Positions 1-9,119 of a stretch of DNA of 64,000 nt are shown here, piece by piece. Under the pieces are notes generated by a model. That model saw nothing but the letters and a program-made list of their open reading frames with translations, ran no database searches and was not told the DNA's origin. The DNA is from Burkholderiales bacterium. Lineage in GTDB: Bacteria; Pseudomonadota; Gammaproteobacteria; Burkholderiales; Burkholderiaceae_A. The position numbers and the translations under genes are program-made. Position 1 is the first letter of the stretch, and each line of letters opens with the position of its first letter. The stretch is taken from NCBI GenBank assembly GCA_027486725.1, contig JAIXOP010000015.1, forward strand, positions 1 to 64,000. Reading direction: 5' to 3'.

Positions 1-234
1 GAACAGCCGGATCAAGCTGGTCGGCTCCGGGGATCATCTGGATCGCATCCGTCAGAACAGCCGGATCAAGCTGGTCTGCTCCGGGGATCATCTGAATCGC
101 ATCCGTCAGAACAGCGGGATCAAGCTGGTCGGCTCCGGGGATCATCTGAATCGCATCCGTCAGAACAGCCGGATCAAGCTGGTCGGCTCCGGGGATCATC
201 TGGATCGCATCCGTCAGAACAGCGGGATCGAGAG
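1..234 (-). repeat. 54-bp in-frame tandem repeat (four full copies plus a partial)
   Basis: Copies start at 1, 55, 109 and 163 and differ by only a few bases; a partial copy begins at 217. The period of 54 bases equals 18 codons, so changes in copy number keep the frame of the lipoprotein gene. There are no variable spacers. The array may continue beyond the left edge. Confidence 0.95.
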
Positions 235-700
235 GTACGCCCGACTGCTCCCCCGCAAGCGCACCAGCAAGTGCAGTGAGGCCCGAATTGAGAGCGGGAA
301 CCAGTCCCGGGTCTTGCTCGAGGAGTGTGCCCGTTACATCGGCGACCCTCCCACTCACTGCGTCTTGAACCGCGACAACACCGTCGAGAGGGATACCCGT
401 AAGTTGCTGAAGACCTTCAACAGAGACTGCGGCAGGAGCCCCGTCGGCACCATTGGTGCCGTCGGTGCCATCGGTGCCATCGGTGCCGTTTGTACCATTG
501 GTGCCGTTCGTGCCGTTTGTACCATTCGTACCGTTCATTCCAGCAGTACCGTCAGCGCCTTTCGTCCCATCTAGACCGTTCATCCCAGTCATACCGACAG
601 GCCCAGTAGGGCCTTGAGGACCGGTTGCGCCATCAAATGCGCAAGCCGACACCATAGTAGCGATTGCAAAACCCACAACAGGTTTTTTGATTGAAATCAT
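1..700 (-). CDS. Collagen-like, tandem-repeat lipoprotein (partial, 3' end beyond window)
   Basis: The frame starts with ATG at 700-698 behind a GAGGAG ribosome site and stays open to base 1, giving 233 visible codons. Residues 1-20 form a lipoprotein signal ending in the lipobox VSAC, so Cys20 should be lipidated and the protein exported. Residues 24-89 are a collagen-like run with Gly at every third position (first GPQGPTGPVG, then repeated TNG and TDG triplets). A short unique stretch (about 90-157) follows, then four copies of an 18-residue unit, DPAVLTDAIQMIPGADQL, running off the edge. Function is unknown. Bacterial collagen-like proteins are often surface filaments or adhesins, but that is inference here. 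Neither the number of repeats nor the C-terminal domain can be seen. Confidence 0.8.
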   Translation of the reverse strand, partial: MISIKKPVVGFAIATMVSACAFDGATGPQGPTGPVGMTGMNGLDGTKGADGTAGMNGTNGTNGTNGTNGTNGTDGTDGTDGTNGADGAPAAVSVEGLQQLTGIPLDGVVAVQDAVSGRVADVTGTLLEQDPGLVPALNSGLTALAGALAGEQSGVPLDPAVLTDAIQMIPGADQLDPAVLTDAIQMIPGADQLDPAVLTDAIQMIPGADQLDPAVLTDAIQMIPGADQLDPAV

Positions 701-735
701 CAGAACTCCTCGTAGCGCAGATGTGAAGGACACGC

Positions 736-757
736 GTTCGCAAACGAACACGTTCGT
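736..757. promoter_or_regulatory. Overlapping GTTCG/CGAAC inverted repeats upstream of the lipoprotein gene
   Basis: GTTCG (736-740), CGAAC (745-749) and GTTCG (752-756) form two overlapping dyads, the better being ACGAAC-AC-GTTCGT at 744-757. They lie about 40 bases upstream of the lipoprotein start and may be an operator or an mRNA hairpin. No convincing -35/-10 pair was found beside them, so the role is a guess. Confidence 0.3.
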
Positions 758-821
758 GCAACGCAGTTTAAGTTCAGAAGCCAGCGATGCTCCCCGTTAC
801 CCAAAGCCTTCTAGTATTGGA

Positions 822-1793
822 TTACCCAGGGTTTACATGTAATTTTTTTCGGCTCTTTAATTGCTTTACCCACCCGCAGCTACCGTCTGGAAACCACAAT
901 CCAACCCGTTGCAGAGCCGCATCGGCCTCGGGCACCCAGCCGGCGAAGACCTGAAATACATGGCCCACATCGGCAGTGATCTGCAGATCGCAGGAGACAC
1001 CCGCAGCGCGAAGCCGCTCGGCCATGCGCTGGGCATCGCTCAGGAGCATCTCCTGATCGCCCACCTGAATAAGCACTGGCGGCAGTGTGCGCAGACGCTC
1101 CTCCGATGCAAACAAGGGCGAGCAGCCCTGGGCGCTGCGCCCTGTGGCAGAGCCCCCGGCGTAGGCCTGCGCACAGAACTCGACCCAAGGGAGCGAGAGC
1201 ATGGCGTCGGCGCCCGCGAGCGAACGAATCGACTCGCCGGACAGGGTGAGATCGACCCAGGGCGACAAGAGCACCAGACCCGCGACTTCGGGCGTGCCCT
1301 GGTTGGGGAGTGCCATGGCTGTGGCCAGCGCGAGCCCACCGCCGGCGGAGTCGCCCGCGATCACGATGGGCGCAGCCGACTGGGCGGCCAGGGCTCTGGC
1401 CGCAGCAACCGCATCATCGACCGCAGCCGGATGGGGATGCTCGGGCGCAAGCCGATAGTCGAGCAGCCAGACCTCGGCCCCGGTGTGCGCCGAGAGTTGG
1501 CTGCAGAGCTTGCGGTGGCTGGCAAAGCCGCCCACAACATAGCCGCCGCCATGCAGGTACAGGATGCGCGGGGTGGGGTTGGGGCTGGGGTTGGGGTTGG
1601 GGCTACTCCCCTTCGGCCGCAGGCGCAGGGCTGGGCGACCGCCCAGGGCCGTGCTCTCGATGGCGATGCCCCGTGCGCGGCGCAGCGGCAAGGTGGCCGC
1701 ACCAATCGCAAAGCGCTGGACTGCGAGGGGAAGTGAGGGAACGAGGAGGGGCTTGAGCCCGAATCGCAGGGCCATCGTGAGGAGGGTTTTCAT
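822..1793 (-). CDS. Alpha/beta hydrolase, hormone-sensitive-lipase-type esterase
   Basis: This 323-residue protein has the hallmarks of HSL-family carboxylesterases: the oxyanion-hole motif HGGG at 81-84, the nucleophile elbow GDSAGG with Ser149, and a C-terminal DVGHVF carrying the likely catalytic His. It should hydrolyse short-chain esters, but the substrate cannot be told. No signal peptide is obvious. An Asn-Pro/Ser-Pro repeat (about residues 66-75), encoded by a GC-rich hexanucleotide array, sits just before the first core strand where relatives have a short loop. The gene begins 15 bases after tRNA-Glu with no terminator between, so it may be expressed from the tRNA transcript. The ATG at 1793 lacks a strong ribosome site; an ATG at 1774 is an alternative. 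Confidence 0.88.
   Translation of the reverse strand: MKTLLTMALRFGLKPLLVPSLPLAVQRFAIGAATLPLRRARGIAIESTALGGRPALRLRPKGSSPNPNPSPNPTPRILYLHGGGYVVGGFASHRKLCSQLSAHTGAEVWLLDYRLAPEHPHPAAVDDAVAAARALAAQSAAPIVIAGDSAGGGLALATAMALPNQGTPEVAGLVLLSPWVDLTLSGESIRSLAGADAMLSLPWVEFCAQAYAGGSATGRSAQGCSPLFASEERLRTLPPVLIQVGDQEMLLSDAQRMAERLRAAGVSCDLQITADVGHVFQVFAGWVPEADAALQRVGLWFPDGSCGWVKQLKSRKKLHVNPG
1570..1602 (+). repeat. G-rich hexanucleotide repeat with G-quadruplex potential
   Basis: The plus strand carries six runs of four G separated by T, TT or CT, matching the usual G-quadruplex pattern (four or more G-runs with 1-2 base loops). It lies inside the esterase gene and encodes its Asn-Pro/Ser-Pro repeat on the other strand. 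Confidence 0.8.
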
Positions 1794-1807
1794 CCCCAGA
1801 TTCTAAT

Positions 1808-1883
1808 TGGCGTCCCCTAGGGGATTCGAACCCCTGTACTCACCGTGAAAGGGTGATGTCCTAGGCCTCTAGACGAAGGGGAC
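1808..1883 (-). tRNA. tRNA-Glu (anticodon TTC)
   Basis: Read on the minus strand, the 76-base gene folds as a cloverleaf with acceptor arms GTCCCCT and AGGGGAC, anticodon loop CTTTCAC (anticodon TTC), a GTTCGAATC T-arm, and an encoded CCA end at 1810-1808. It follows tRNA-Ala on the same strand and probably shares its promoter. Confidence 0.96.
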
Positions 1884-1967
1884 GCGAGCCCTTCAACTGC
1901 TGCAAACTTACGATGCCTTTTGGTTCCAAAGCTTAGATCTGCATCTTAGATTTGCTTCTTAAGTTTT

Positions 1968-2043
<76 letters not shown>

Positions 2044-2062
2044 GTGAAAACCTAAGCCCTGC

Positions 2063-2092
2063 ATTCTAGCGAGGCGAAAAACGTTTGTCCAA
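2063..2092 (-). promoter_or_regulatory. Sigma-70 promoter for tRNA-Ala/tRNA-Glu
   Basis: The minus strand shows TTGGAC (2092-2087), an 18-base spacer and TAGAAT (2068-2063), followed by a GC-rich stretch before the tRNA 5' end at 2043. Such GC-rich discriminators are typical of stable-RNA promoters under stringent control. Confidence 0.7.
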
Positions 2093-2109
2093 TTTGGTAG
2101 AGTTTTCCC

Positions 2110-2973
2110 ATGCCCGCCCAACGACTCGACGGGGCCGCTCTGGCCCAGACCATCCGCGCCCAAATCGCCACTGAAGCCCTCGACGTGGCCAAACGCCTGG
2201 GCCGACCGCCGGGGCTTGCTGTTGTGCTGGTGGGCGAGAACCCGGCCAGCCAGGTGTATGTGCGCAATAAGGTGAAGGCCTGTGGCCAGTCCAACATTCA
2301 TTCCGAACTCATTCCCCTGCCGGCCAACACCCAAGAGGCCGAGCTGCTCGCGGTGGTCGCAGAGCTCAATGCCCGCGCCGACATCGACGGCATTCTGGTG
2401 CAGCTCCCCCTGCCCGAGCACATCGACAGCCACCGGGTGATTGAGGCCATCGCCCCCGAGAAGGACGTGGATGGATTTCATCTCTCGAATGCGGGCGCCC
2501 TCATGGTCGGCCGTCCACTCTTTCAGCCCTGCACACCCTTTGGCGTGATGCGCCTTCTGGAGCATGCCGGCACCACACTGCGGGGTGCCGAAGCCGTGGT
2601 GGTGGGCGCCAGCAATATTGTGGGCAAGCCCATGGCGCTCATGCTGCAAGCGGCCGGAGCTACGGTGACCATCTGCAACAGCAAGACGCGCGATCTCTCG
2701 GCCCACACCCGGCGCGCGGATGTGTTGGTGGTGGCCGTGGGCCGCCCGCACTTCATTCAGGCCGATCAAATCAAGCCCGGCGCCGTGGTGATTGATGTGG
2801 GCATCAATCGACTGCCCAGTGGCGAGCTGGTGGGCGATGTCGACACCACGGCCGCAATGTCGGTGGCCTCGGCCATTACGCCCGTGCCCGGTGGGGTTGG
2901 CCCCATGACGATTGCAATGCTGCTCGAAAATACGATGACGGCGGCCCGCCGCAAAACCGGAGTTCCTGCATGA
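2110..2973 (+). CDS. folD: Bifunctional methylenetetrahydrofolate dehydrogenase / methenyltetrahydrofolate cyclohydrolase
   Basis: FolD interconverts 5,10-methylene-, 5,10-methenyl- and 10-formyl-tetrahydrofolate in the cytoplasm, supplying one-carbon units for purines and formyl-Met. The 287-residue length is normal. Conserved residues are in place: Tyr50 and Lys54 in YVRNK, Gln98 in ILVQLP, Asp121 in EKDVDGFH, the NADP-binding segment GASNIVGKP and the C-terminal [10 protein letters not shown]. Its stop overlaps the prlC start by 4 bases (ATGA), so it heads a translationally coupled folD-prlC-queC-xthA cluster. It runs divergently from the tRNA pair. Confidence 0.97.
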   Translation: MPAQRLDGAALAQTIRAQIATEALDVAKRLGRPPGLAVVLVGENPASQVYVRNKVKACGQSNIHSELIPLPANTQEAELLAVVAELNARADIDGILVQLPLPEHIDSHRVIEAIAPEKDVDGFHLSNAGALMVGRPLFQPCTPFGVMRLLEHAGTTLRGAEAVVVGASNIVGKPMALMLQAAGATVTICNSKTRDLSAHTRRADVLVVAVGRPHFIQADQIKPGAVVIDVGINRLPSGELVGDVDTTAAMSVASAITPVPGGVGPMTIAMLLENTMTAARRKTGVPA

Positions 2974-5069
2974 ACGTCAAAGACCTGCTCTCTGCCCACG
3001 ACCTGCCGCGCTACAACGAACTCAAGCCCGAGGCCTGCGCGCCCACCATCGATGCTCTGATCGCTCAGGCCCAGGCAGCACTGGCCGACGTCACGCGGCC
3101 CGAGACGCCCGCGACCTGGGACACCGTGATGGTTCCGCTCACCAGCGCCACCGAGCAGCTCTCGCGCCTGTGGTCGGCGGTGCACCACATGGGCGCCGTG
3201 ATGGACTCGCCCGAGTGGCGCGAGGCCACCAACAGCCGACTCGAGGCCGTGACCCAATTCTGGCTCGGCGTGGCACAGAACCTGGCCCTCTTCGAAAAAT
3301 TCAAGGCCCTGGCCCACGACCCCTCCGTCACTCAGCATCCCGCCCGCGCCCGCGCGCTGGAGAACTCCCTGCGCGATTTCCGCATGGGCGGTGCCGAGCT
3401 GGCCCCCGAGGCCCAGGCCGAGTTCTCCAAACTCGCCACACAGTCGGCCCAGGCCGGACAGAAATTCTCCGAGCAGCTGCTCGACAGCACCAACGCCAGC
3501 ACCCACTGGATCGACCCCAGCGAGACCTCCCGTCTGGCAGGCCTTCCCGATCACGCCGTGGCCGCTGCGGCCGAAGCGGCCGAGGCCGCTGGCAAGCCGG
3601 GCTATCTCTTTACCCTCAAGCAGCCCAGCCTCATCCCCGTGCTGCAGTTTGCCGAGGACCGCAGCCTGCGCGAGACGATGTACAAGCTCAACGCCCGACG
3701 GGCCAGCGAGATCGCCGAGGAAGGCCCACAACACGACAACACCCCGGTGATGGGCGAAATCCTGGTTCTTCGCCAGGCGCAGGCCAAGCTCCTGGGCTTT
3801 GGCTCGGCCGCCGAAATGCTGCTCGAAAGCAAGATGGCCGACTCGCCCGAGGCCGTCGTGAAGTTTCTGCGCGAGCTGGCCGCCAAGGCCCGCCCCAGTG
3901 CCTTGAGCGACCTGGCCGACCTGCGCAGCTTTGCGGCCACGGAGCTGGGGCTCTCGGACCTTCAGCCTTGGGACATCTCCTTTGCCTCGGAGAAGCTCCG
4001 CCAGGCCCGCTACGACTACAGCGAAAACACGCTGCGCGAGTACTTCCCCCTGCCGCGGGTGCTGAACGGCCTCTTTGGCTGCATCCGAACGCTCTTTGGT
4101 GTCTCGCTCGTGCCAGCCACCCAAGCGCCCCAGAGCCAGCCGCCGATCTGGCACCCCGATGTGCAGGTCTTCGACGTCGTGCGCCAGCCGCAGGGCAGCC
4201 GCGAGGCCGAGGTCGTGGGCCATGTCTTTCTCGACCTCTACGCCCGGGCGACCAAGCGGGGCGGCGCCTGGATGGACGATGCCCGTGGCCGACGCCACGA
4301 GGCGGCTGTGGGCCTCGATCAAAAGCCCATCGCCCTGCTCACCTGCAACTTTGCCCCGCCCACCGGCGAGGCCCCGACGACCCTCACCCACGACGACGTC
4401 ATCACCCTATTCCACGAGTTTGGGCATGGGCTGCACCACCTGCTGACTCGCGTGAATGAGATTGAGGTCTCGGGCATCAATGGCGTCGAGTGGGATGCGG
4501 TCGAGCTGCCCAGCCAATTCATGGAGAACTTTGCCTGGGAGTGGGAGACCCTGCAGGCCATGACGGCCCACACCAGCACCCAGGCCCCGCTGCCCCAAGA
4601 CCTCTACGACAAGATCATCGCCGCCAAAAACTTCCAAAGCGGCCTGGCCACCCTGCGTCAGATCGAGTTCGCCCTCTTTGACCTGCGCATTCACCACGAG
4701 CTGCGGGACATTCACGATGCCGCTGAGGCGGGTGCCGCCATTCAGCGGGTGCTCCAAGAGGTACGCGACGAGGTCGCTGTGCTCATGCCCCCGGCCATCA
4801 ACCGCTTTGCCCAGTCCTTCAGCCACATCTTCGCTGGCGGTTATGCCGCGGGCTACTACAGCTACAAGTGGGCCGAAGTCCTCTCGGCCGATGCCTACGC
4901 CGCCTTCGAGGAAGCAGGCGATGCAGGGCGAGCCGCTGTGGGCGAACGCTTCTTGGCCGAGATTCTGTCGCAGGGCGGATCGCGTCCGGCCATGGAATCG
5001 TTCAAGGCCTTCCGCGGCCGAGAGCCCTCGATCGAGCCCCTGCTGCGGCATACAGGCCTGGCCGCTTGA
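2970..5069 (+). CDS. prlC: Oligopeptidase A, M3 family zinc metallopeptidase
   Basis: This 699-residue cytoplasmic peptidase degrades short peptides, including cleaved signal peptides. The zinc-binding HEFGH motif sits at residues 482-486, and the flanking sequence [13 protein letters not shown] is typical of the thimet oligopeptidase/OpdA family. Length matches the family (about 680 residues). The start ATG overlaps the folD stop, and the stop TGA overlaps the proposed TTG start of queC, so expression is probably coupled. No signal peptide is visible. Confidence 0.95.
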   Translation: MNVKDLLSAHDLPRYNELKPEACAPTIDALIAQAQAALADVTRPETPATWDTVMVPLTSATEQLSRLWSAVHHMGAVMDSPEWREATNSRLEAVTQFWLGVAQNLALFEKFKALAHDPSVTQHPARARALENSLRDFRMGGAELAPEAQAEFSKLATQSAQAGQKFSEQLLDSTNASTHWIDPSETSRLAGLPDHAVAAAAEAAEAAGKPGYLFTLKQPSLIPVLQFAEDRSLRETMYKLNARRASEIAEEGPQHDNTPVMGEILVLRQAQAKLLGFGSAAEMLLESKMADSPEAVVKFLRELAAKARPSALSDLADLRSFAATELGLSDLQPWDISFASEKLRQARYDYSENTLREYFPLPRVLNGLFGCIRTLFGVSLVPATQAPQSQPPIWHPDVQVFDVVRQPQGSREAEVVGHVFLDLYARATKRGGAWMDDARGRRHEAAVGLDQKPIALLTCNFAPPTGEAPTTLTHDDVITLFHEFGHGLHHLLTRVNEIEVSGINGVEWDAVELPSQFMENFAWEWETLQAMTAHTSTQAPLPQDLYDKIIAAKNFQSGLATLRQIEFALFDLRIHHELRDIHDAAEAGAAIQRVLQEVRDEVAVLMPPAINRFAQSFSHIFAGGYAAGYYSYKWAEVLSADAYAAFEEAGDAGRAAVGERFLAEILSQGGSRPAMESFKAFRGREPSIEPLLRHTGLAA

Positions 5070-5749
5070 GGACAGCAGACTCGAGCACGGCCGTTGTGCT
5101 CCTGAGTGGGGGGCTCGACTCCTCCACCTGCCTGGCCATCGCCCGCGAGCAGGGACACCGTCTGCACGCGCTCTCCTTCAACTACGGACAGCGCCAGCAG
5201 GCCGAACTCGCTGCCGCCCAGGCGATTGCCGCCTGGGCAGGCGTGGAGAGCCACCGAATCATTCAGATGGACCTGCGCGCCATTGGCGGATCGGCGCTGA
5301 CGAGCGACCTGGCAGTGCCCAAGCACCGCAGCCTCAAAGACATCGGCGAGGGCATCCCCATCACCTACGTGCCTGCCCGCAACACCCTCTTTCTGTCCTA
5401 CGGCATGGCGCTGGCCGAAGTGCTGGGCGCCGAGCATCTCTACATCGGCGTCAATGCCCTCGACTACTCCGGCTACCCCGACTGCAGGCCGGAGTTCGTG
5501 CAGGCCTTTCAGGCCATGGCCAACCTCGCCACTCGGGCAGGCGTCGAGGCGGCAGCGCAAGGCAAGGTGGGGCTGAAGATCCACACCCCACTGCTGCACC
5601 TGGGCAAGGCCGAGATTGTTCGCGAGGCGCGGCGCCTTGGGCTGCCCATCGACCAGACCCTCTCTTGCTACGACCCCAGTCCCGAGGGGCATCCCTGCAG
5701 TGCCTGCGACGCCTGCCTGCTGCGGGCCAAAGGAATTGCTGAAGCATGA
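5066..5749 (+). CDS. queC: 7-cyano-7-deazaguanine (preQ0) synthase
   Basis: QueC converts 7-carboxy-7-deazaguanine to preQ0 using ATP and ammonia, the last step before QueF in queuosine synthesis. The PP-loop SGGLDSS lies at residues 14-20, followed by FNYGQRQ; four zinc-binding Cys (201, 211, 214, 217) close the protein in [17 protein letters not shown]. No ATG precedes the first strand AVVLLSGG. I therefore choose TTG at 5066, which overlaps the prlC stop (TTGA) and gives 227 residues, normal for the family. A GTG at 5096 would cut the first strand. The partner genes queE and queD lie 54 kb away at the other end of the window. Confidence 0.92.
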   Translation: MRTADSSTAVVLLSGGLDSSTCLAIAREQGHRLHALSFNYGQRQQAELAAAQAIAAWAGVESHRIIQMDLRAIGGSALTSDLAVPKHRSLKDIGEGIPITYVPARNTLFLSYGMALAEVLGAEHLYIGVNALDYSGYPDCRPEFVQAFQAMANLATRAGVEAAAQGKVGLKIHTPLLHLGKAEIVREARRLGLPIDQTLSCYDPSPEGHPCSACDACLLRAKGIAEA

Positions 5750-6552
5750 TTCTCTCGACCTGGAATGTGAACTCCCTGCGTGTGCGCCTGCCCCACCTGC
5801 TGGCCTGGCTCGAGGAGACCCAGCCCGCGCTGCTGGGGCTGCAGGAGACCAAGCTCGTCGATGAGAAATTCCCCCGGTCTGAGGTGGAAGCGGCCGGCTA
5901 CGAGGTGGTCTTTGCCGGGCAGCCCACCTACAACGGCGTTGCGATCCTCTCGCGGCGTGGGCTGCTGGGCTCGCCCGAGGACCTCACCATTCAAGACCCC
6001 CGCCTGCCCGACGACCAAAAGCGCCTGATCGCCGCCACCTATCCGGTGCTCGCCGGCCCACTGGCTGGACAGAGGCTGCGATTCCTCTGCGCCTACGTGC
6101 CCAACGGCAGCGAGGTGGGCAGCGAGAAATACGCCTACAAGCTCTCCTGGCTCGAGGCGCTCCAGTCGCGCATGGCCGAGGAGCTCCAGGCCCACCCGCA
6201 CTGCGCTCTGGTGGGCGACTTCAACATCGCACCGGCCGATGCCGATGTGCACGACCCTGCGGCCTGGCATGAAAAGATTCTCTGCAGCACGCCCGAGCGC
6301 AGCGCCTTTCAGGGCCTTCTGGGGCTGGGCCTGACCGACATCCTTCGTCACCATGCGCCCCAGGCCGAGGGGCTCTTCACCTGGTGGGATTACCGCGCGG
6401 CGGGCTTTCGACGCAATCTGGGCCTGCGCATCGACCACCTTCTGCTCAGCCCCGCGCTGGCGGCGAATGCCACCCGGAGCGAGGTCGACCGAGGTCCGCG
6501 CAAAAAAGAGCAGCCCAGCGACCATGCCCCCGTCTGGGTGGCCCTGGGCTAG
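5746..6552 (+). CDS. xthA: Exodeoxyribonuclease III / AP endonuclease
   Basis: This 268-residue enzyme cuts DNA at abasic sites and trims 3' ends in base-excision repair. Conserved elements are WNVNSLRVR at the N-terminus, metal-binding Glu34 in LQETK, GDFNIAP in the middle, RIDHLLLS, and the catalytic SDHAP with Asp259 and His260. Its ATG overlaps the queC stop by 4 bases. The stop TAG shares the palindromic CTAG with the stop of ntrC on the opposite strand, so the two convergent genes end in the same four bases. Confidence 0.96.
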   Translation: MILSTWNVNSLRVRLPHLLAWLEETQPALLGLQETKLVDEKFPRSEVEAAGYEVVFAGQPTYNGVAILSRRGLLGSPEDLTIQDPRLPDDQKRLIAATYPVLAGPLAGQRLRFLCAYVPNGSEVGSEKYAYKLSWLEALQSRMAEELQAHPHCALVGDFNIAPADADVHDPAAWHEKILCSTPERSAFQGLLGLGLTDILRHHAPQAEGLFTWWDYRAAGFRRNLGLRIDHLLLSPALAANATRSEVDRGPRKKEQPSDHAPVWVALG

Positions 6553-8009
6553 TCGATCCCCAGATCCTGAATCTTGCGGGTCACGGTGTTGCGCCCCACG
6601 CCCAGGAGCTGCGCGACCTCCTGACGCCGGCCCCGGCACTGCTGCAGGGCCTCACCAAACACCGTGCGCTCGAACTCGTGCATGAGCTGGGCGTGGAGCC
6701 CCTCGGGGCCATGGGCCTCGGCCGGCTCCTGCATGGCGCGACGCACGGCCTCGGCCAAGGCGCCCTGCCAATTCTGTGGCGATGCCGGCGCGGACTGCGC
6801 GTGCACCGCCGGCGCCTGGGCGAGCGTGCCCATCGGGCTGCTCGGCGCCGAGGCGATGTCGGAGAGGATCTCGGGCGGCAGATCGCCCTCCTCCACCCGC
6901 ACGCTCGGTGACATGACGGTGATCCAGTGGCAGACGTTCTCGAGCTGCCGCACATTGCCAGGAAAGGGATGACGCACGAGGCGAGCCATGGCGCCGGCCG
7001 AGAGCTGGCGAGCATCCACACCGAGCTGCGAAGCCGAGCGCGCCAGAAAGTGCTTGACCAGCTCGGGGATGTCCTCGGGCCGCTCGCGCAGCGGCGGCAG
7101 CCGAAGGCGAATCACGTGCAGACGATGAAAGAGGTCTTCGCGAAACAGCCCCTCGCGCACGCGCTGCTCGAGGTCTTGGTGGGTGGCGGCAATCACCCGC
7201 ACATTAGCCTTCAGCGGGGAGTGTCCGCCCACGCGATAGAAGTGCCCGTCGGAGAGCACCCGAAGGAGGCGGGTCTGCAGCGCTGCGGGCATATCGCCGA
7301 TCTCATCCAAAAACAGGGTGCCGCCTTCGGCCTGCTCAAAGCGGCCCTTGCGCTGCGTCTGCGCGCCGGTGAAGGCGCCCCGCTCGTGGCCAAAGAGCTC
7401 ACTCTCCAACAGATCCTGCGGGATGGCTGCCGTGTTCAGCGCCACAAAGGGCTTGCTGGCGCGGGCACTGTGGCGGTGCAGTGCCTGGGCCACAAGCTCC
7501 TTGCCGGTGCCAGACTCGCCCGTGATGAGCACATTGACCGCCGACTGCGACAGCCGACCAATCGCACGAAACACATCCTGCATGGCGGGCGCCTGGCCCA
7601 GCATTTCGACCGGCCGAATCTGCTCGCTGGGCTCGGCCGACTTCACAGCAGGGTCCTCGGCAGCCCGGCGGATCAGGGCCGTGGCCTCATCGACATCGAA
7701 GGGCTTGGGCAGGTACTCAAAGGCCCCGCCCTGAAAGGCGGTGACCGCCGAGTCGAGGTCGGAGTATCCCGTCATGATGATGACGGGGAGCTCGGGCAGC
7801 CGTGCCTTGACGGTCTCCAACAGTTCCAGCCCCGAGGTGCCCGACATGCGAATGTCGGAGACCAGCACCTGTGGGGTCTCCTGCTGCAGGGCACGCATCA
7901 CCTGCGAGGCATTTTCAAAAAGCCTGCAGGGCATGCTGGCTCGGGCCAGGGCCTTCTCCAGCACCCAGCGGATCGACGCATCGTCATCCACGATCCAGAC
8001 CGACTTCAT
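6549..8009 (-). CDS. ntrC: Nitrogen regulation response regulator, sigma-54 activator
   Basis: NtrC is phosphorylated by NtrB under nitrogen limitation and activates sigma-54 promoters such as glnA. The 486-residue protein has a receiver domain with phospho-acceptor Asp52 (VSDIRMSG), a central AAA+ domain with Walker A GESGTGKE and the sigma-54 contact loop GAFTGA, and a C-terminal Fis-type helix-turn-helix (EVAQLLGVGRNTVTRKIQDL). The start overlaps the ntrB stop (ATGA), and glnA lies upstream on the same strand, giving the classic glnA-ntrB-ntrC order. Confidence 0.97.
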   Translation of the reverse strand: MKSVWIVDDDASIRWVLEKALARASMPCRLFENASQVMRALQQETPQVLVSDIRMSGTSGLELLETVKARLPELPVIIMTGYSDLDSAVTAFQGGAFEYLPKPFDVDEATALIRRAAEDPAVKSAEPSEQIRPVEMLGQAPAMQDVFRAIGRLSQSAVNVLITGESGTGKELVAQALHRHSARASKPFVALNTAAIPQDLLESELFGHERGAFTGAQTQRKGRFEQAEGGTLFLDEIGDMPAALQTRLLRVLSDGHFYRVGGHSPLKANVRVIAATHQDLEQRVREGLFREDLFHRLHVIRLRLPPLRERPEDIPELVKHFLARSASQLGVDARQLSAGAMARLVRHPFPGNVRQLENVCHWITVMSPSVRVEEGDLPPEILSDIASAPSSPMGTLAQAPAVHAQSAPASPQNWQGALAEAVRRAMQEPAEAHGPEGLHAQLMHEFERTVFGEALQQCRGRRQEVAQLLGVGRNTVTRKIQDLGID

Positions 8010-9094
8010 CGCAATTCTCCAGGACTCAAAGGTAGGGTGATCTGAAACTCACAGCCAGCGGGACTCGAGACGCACTCAATGAGGCCACCGTGCTGGTTCA
8101 CAATCGTCTGAGCAATCGTCAGGCCAAGTCCCGTGCCTTTGGGATTGCCCGAGACCAGGGGAAAGAAAATCTCCTTGCGCAGCGGCTCGGGAATCCCAGG
8201 GCCGTTGTCGAGGATGCGCAATTGCAGTGCAAGACGGTGTCGACGTCGGTGCAGGGTGACCTGCCGAACCGCCCGCGTCTGAAACGTGATGGTGCACGGG
8301 GCGTGGGCATGCACCGGGTTGGGCCCGTACTCGCTCAAGGCCTGGGCAGCATTGCGGGTCACATTGAGAACCACCTGGATGAGCTGCTCAGTGTCGCCGA
8401 GGATCTCGGGCAGCGACGTGTCGTAGTCGCGGCGAATGCCAATGCCCTGGGGAAACTCCAGCAGCACGAGCTGCCGCACGCGCTCCAAGACCTCATGGAT
8501 GTTGACGGGCTGGCGCTCGACGGCCTGACGGACGGGCGCGAGCATCTGATCGACCAGGGACTGCAGCCGGTCGCTCTCTTTGATGATGACCTGGGTGTAT
8601 TCGCGCAGCGCGGCAGTCGGCAGCTCGGCATCGAGCAGCTGGGCTGCGCCCCGGATCCCGCCCAAGGGATTCTTCACCTCGTGGCCCAGATTGCGCAGCA
8701 ATGACTGATTCATCTGCAGCAGAGCGCCCTGACGCTCCTCACGGTCGATGCGCAGGGCAATGTCTTGTTCGCGCAGCTCAATCGAGACCCAGACCTCGCC
8801 CTCATTGACCAGCCGGACCACAGTGTCGAGGTCGGTGGGAGGGCGGCCGGGGGGCCACCAGGTGACCTGCAGGCGACGGCTGCGGTACTCATGCTGTTCG
8901 GCATCCACCAGCAGATCGCCAATGCGGCCAGGCTCGGCAAGCAGGCGTGCCAAGGGGGTGCCACGCAAGACAACGGCCGAGGATCCAAACAGATCCTCGG
9001 CCGCCAGATTGACTTCCATGACCTCCCGCCGGTGATTCACCAGCAGGAGACCCGAGCTCAGCAGGTCAAAGGGGGTGGGCACACGACTCGACAT
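8006..9094 (-). CDS. ntrB: Nitrogen regulation sensor histidine kinase
   Basis: NtrB senses nitrogen status through PII proteins and phosphorylates or dephosphorylates NtrC. The 362-residue cytoplasmic protein has an N-terminal PAS domain (about 10-110), the dimerisation box NLGHEVKNPLGG with phospho-accepting His138, and an ATPase domain with DNGPGIP and GTGLGLTIAQ. No transmembrane segment is present, as expected. It begins 25 bases after glnA, so it is probably also transcribed from the glnA promoter. Confidence 0.96.
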   Translation of the reverse strand: MSSRVPTPFDLLSSGLLLVNHRREVMEVNLAAEDLFGSSAVVLRGTPLARLLAEPGRIGDLLVDAEQHEYRSRRLQVTWWPPGRPPTDLDTVVRLVNEGEVWVSIELREQDIALRIDREERQGALLQMNQSLLRNLGHEVKNPLGGIRGAAQLLDAELPTAALREYTQVIIKESDRLQSLVDQMLAPVRQAVERQPVNIHEVLERVRQLVLLEFPQGIGIRRDYDTSLPEILGDTEQLIQVVLNVTRNAAQALSEYGPNPVHAHAPCTITFQTRAVRQVTLHRRRHRLALQLRILDNGPGIPEPLRKEIFFPLVSGNPKGTGLGLTIAQTIVNQHGGLIECVSSPAGCEFQITLPLSPGELR

Positions 9095-9119
9095 TTGCCG
9101 CCCCTTCGGCCCCGCAGGC

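Noticed and set aside
1-234. Direct repeats resembling a CRISPR array
   Set aside because: The units abut without spacers, have a 54-bp period and are in frame with a signal-peptide-bearing lipoprotein, so they are a coding tandem repeat.
314-574. Open frame of 86 codons on the plus strand
   Set aside because: It is the antisense shadow of the collagen-like GTN/GTD repeat and has no start signal or homology.
2600-2640. Fol[10 protein letters not shown] instead of GRSxIVGxP
   Set aside because: The E. coli enzyme also has Ala here, so it is not unusual.
2766-4391. 541-codon open frame antisense to prlC
   Set aside because: Oligopeptidase A on the plus strand has its HEFGH motif and full length; the antisense frame has no motif.
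9095-9119. Hairpin terminator between glnA and ntrB
   Set aside because: The C- and G-rich runs do not pair as a stem and no U-tract follows, so read-through into ntrB is more likely.
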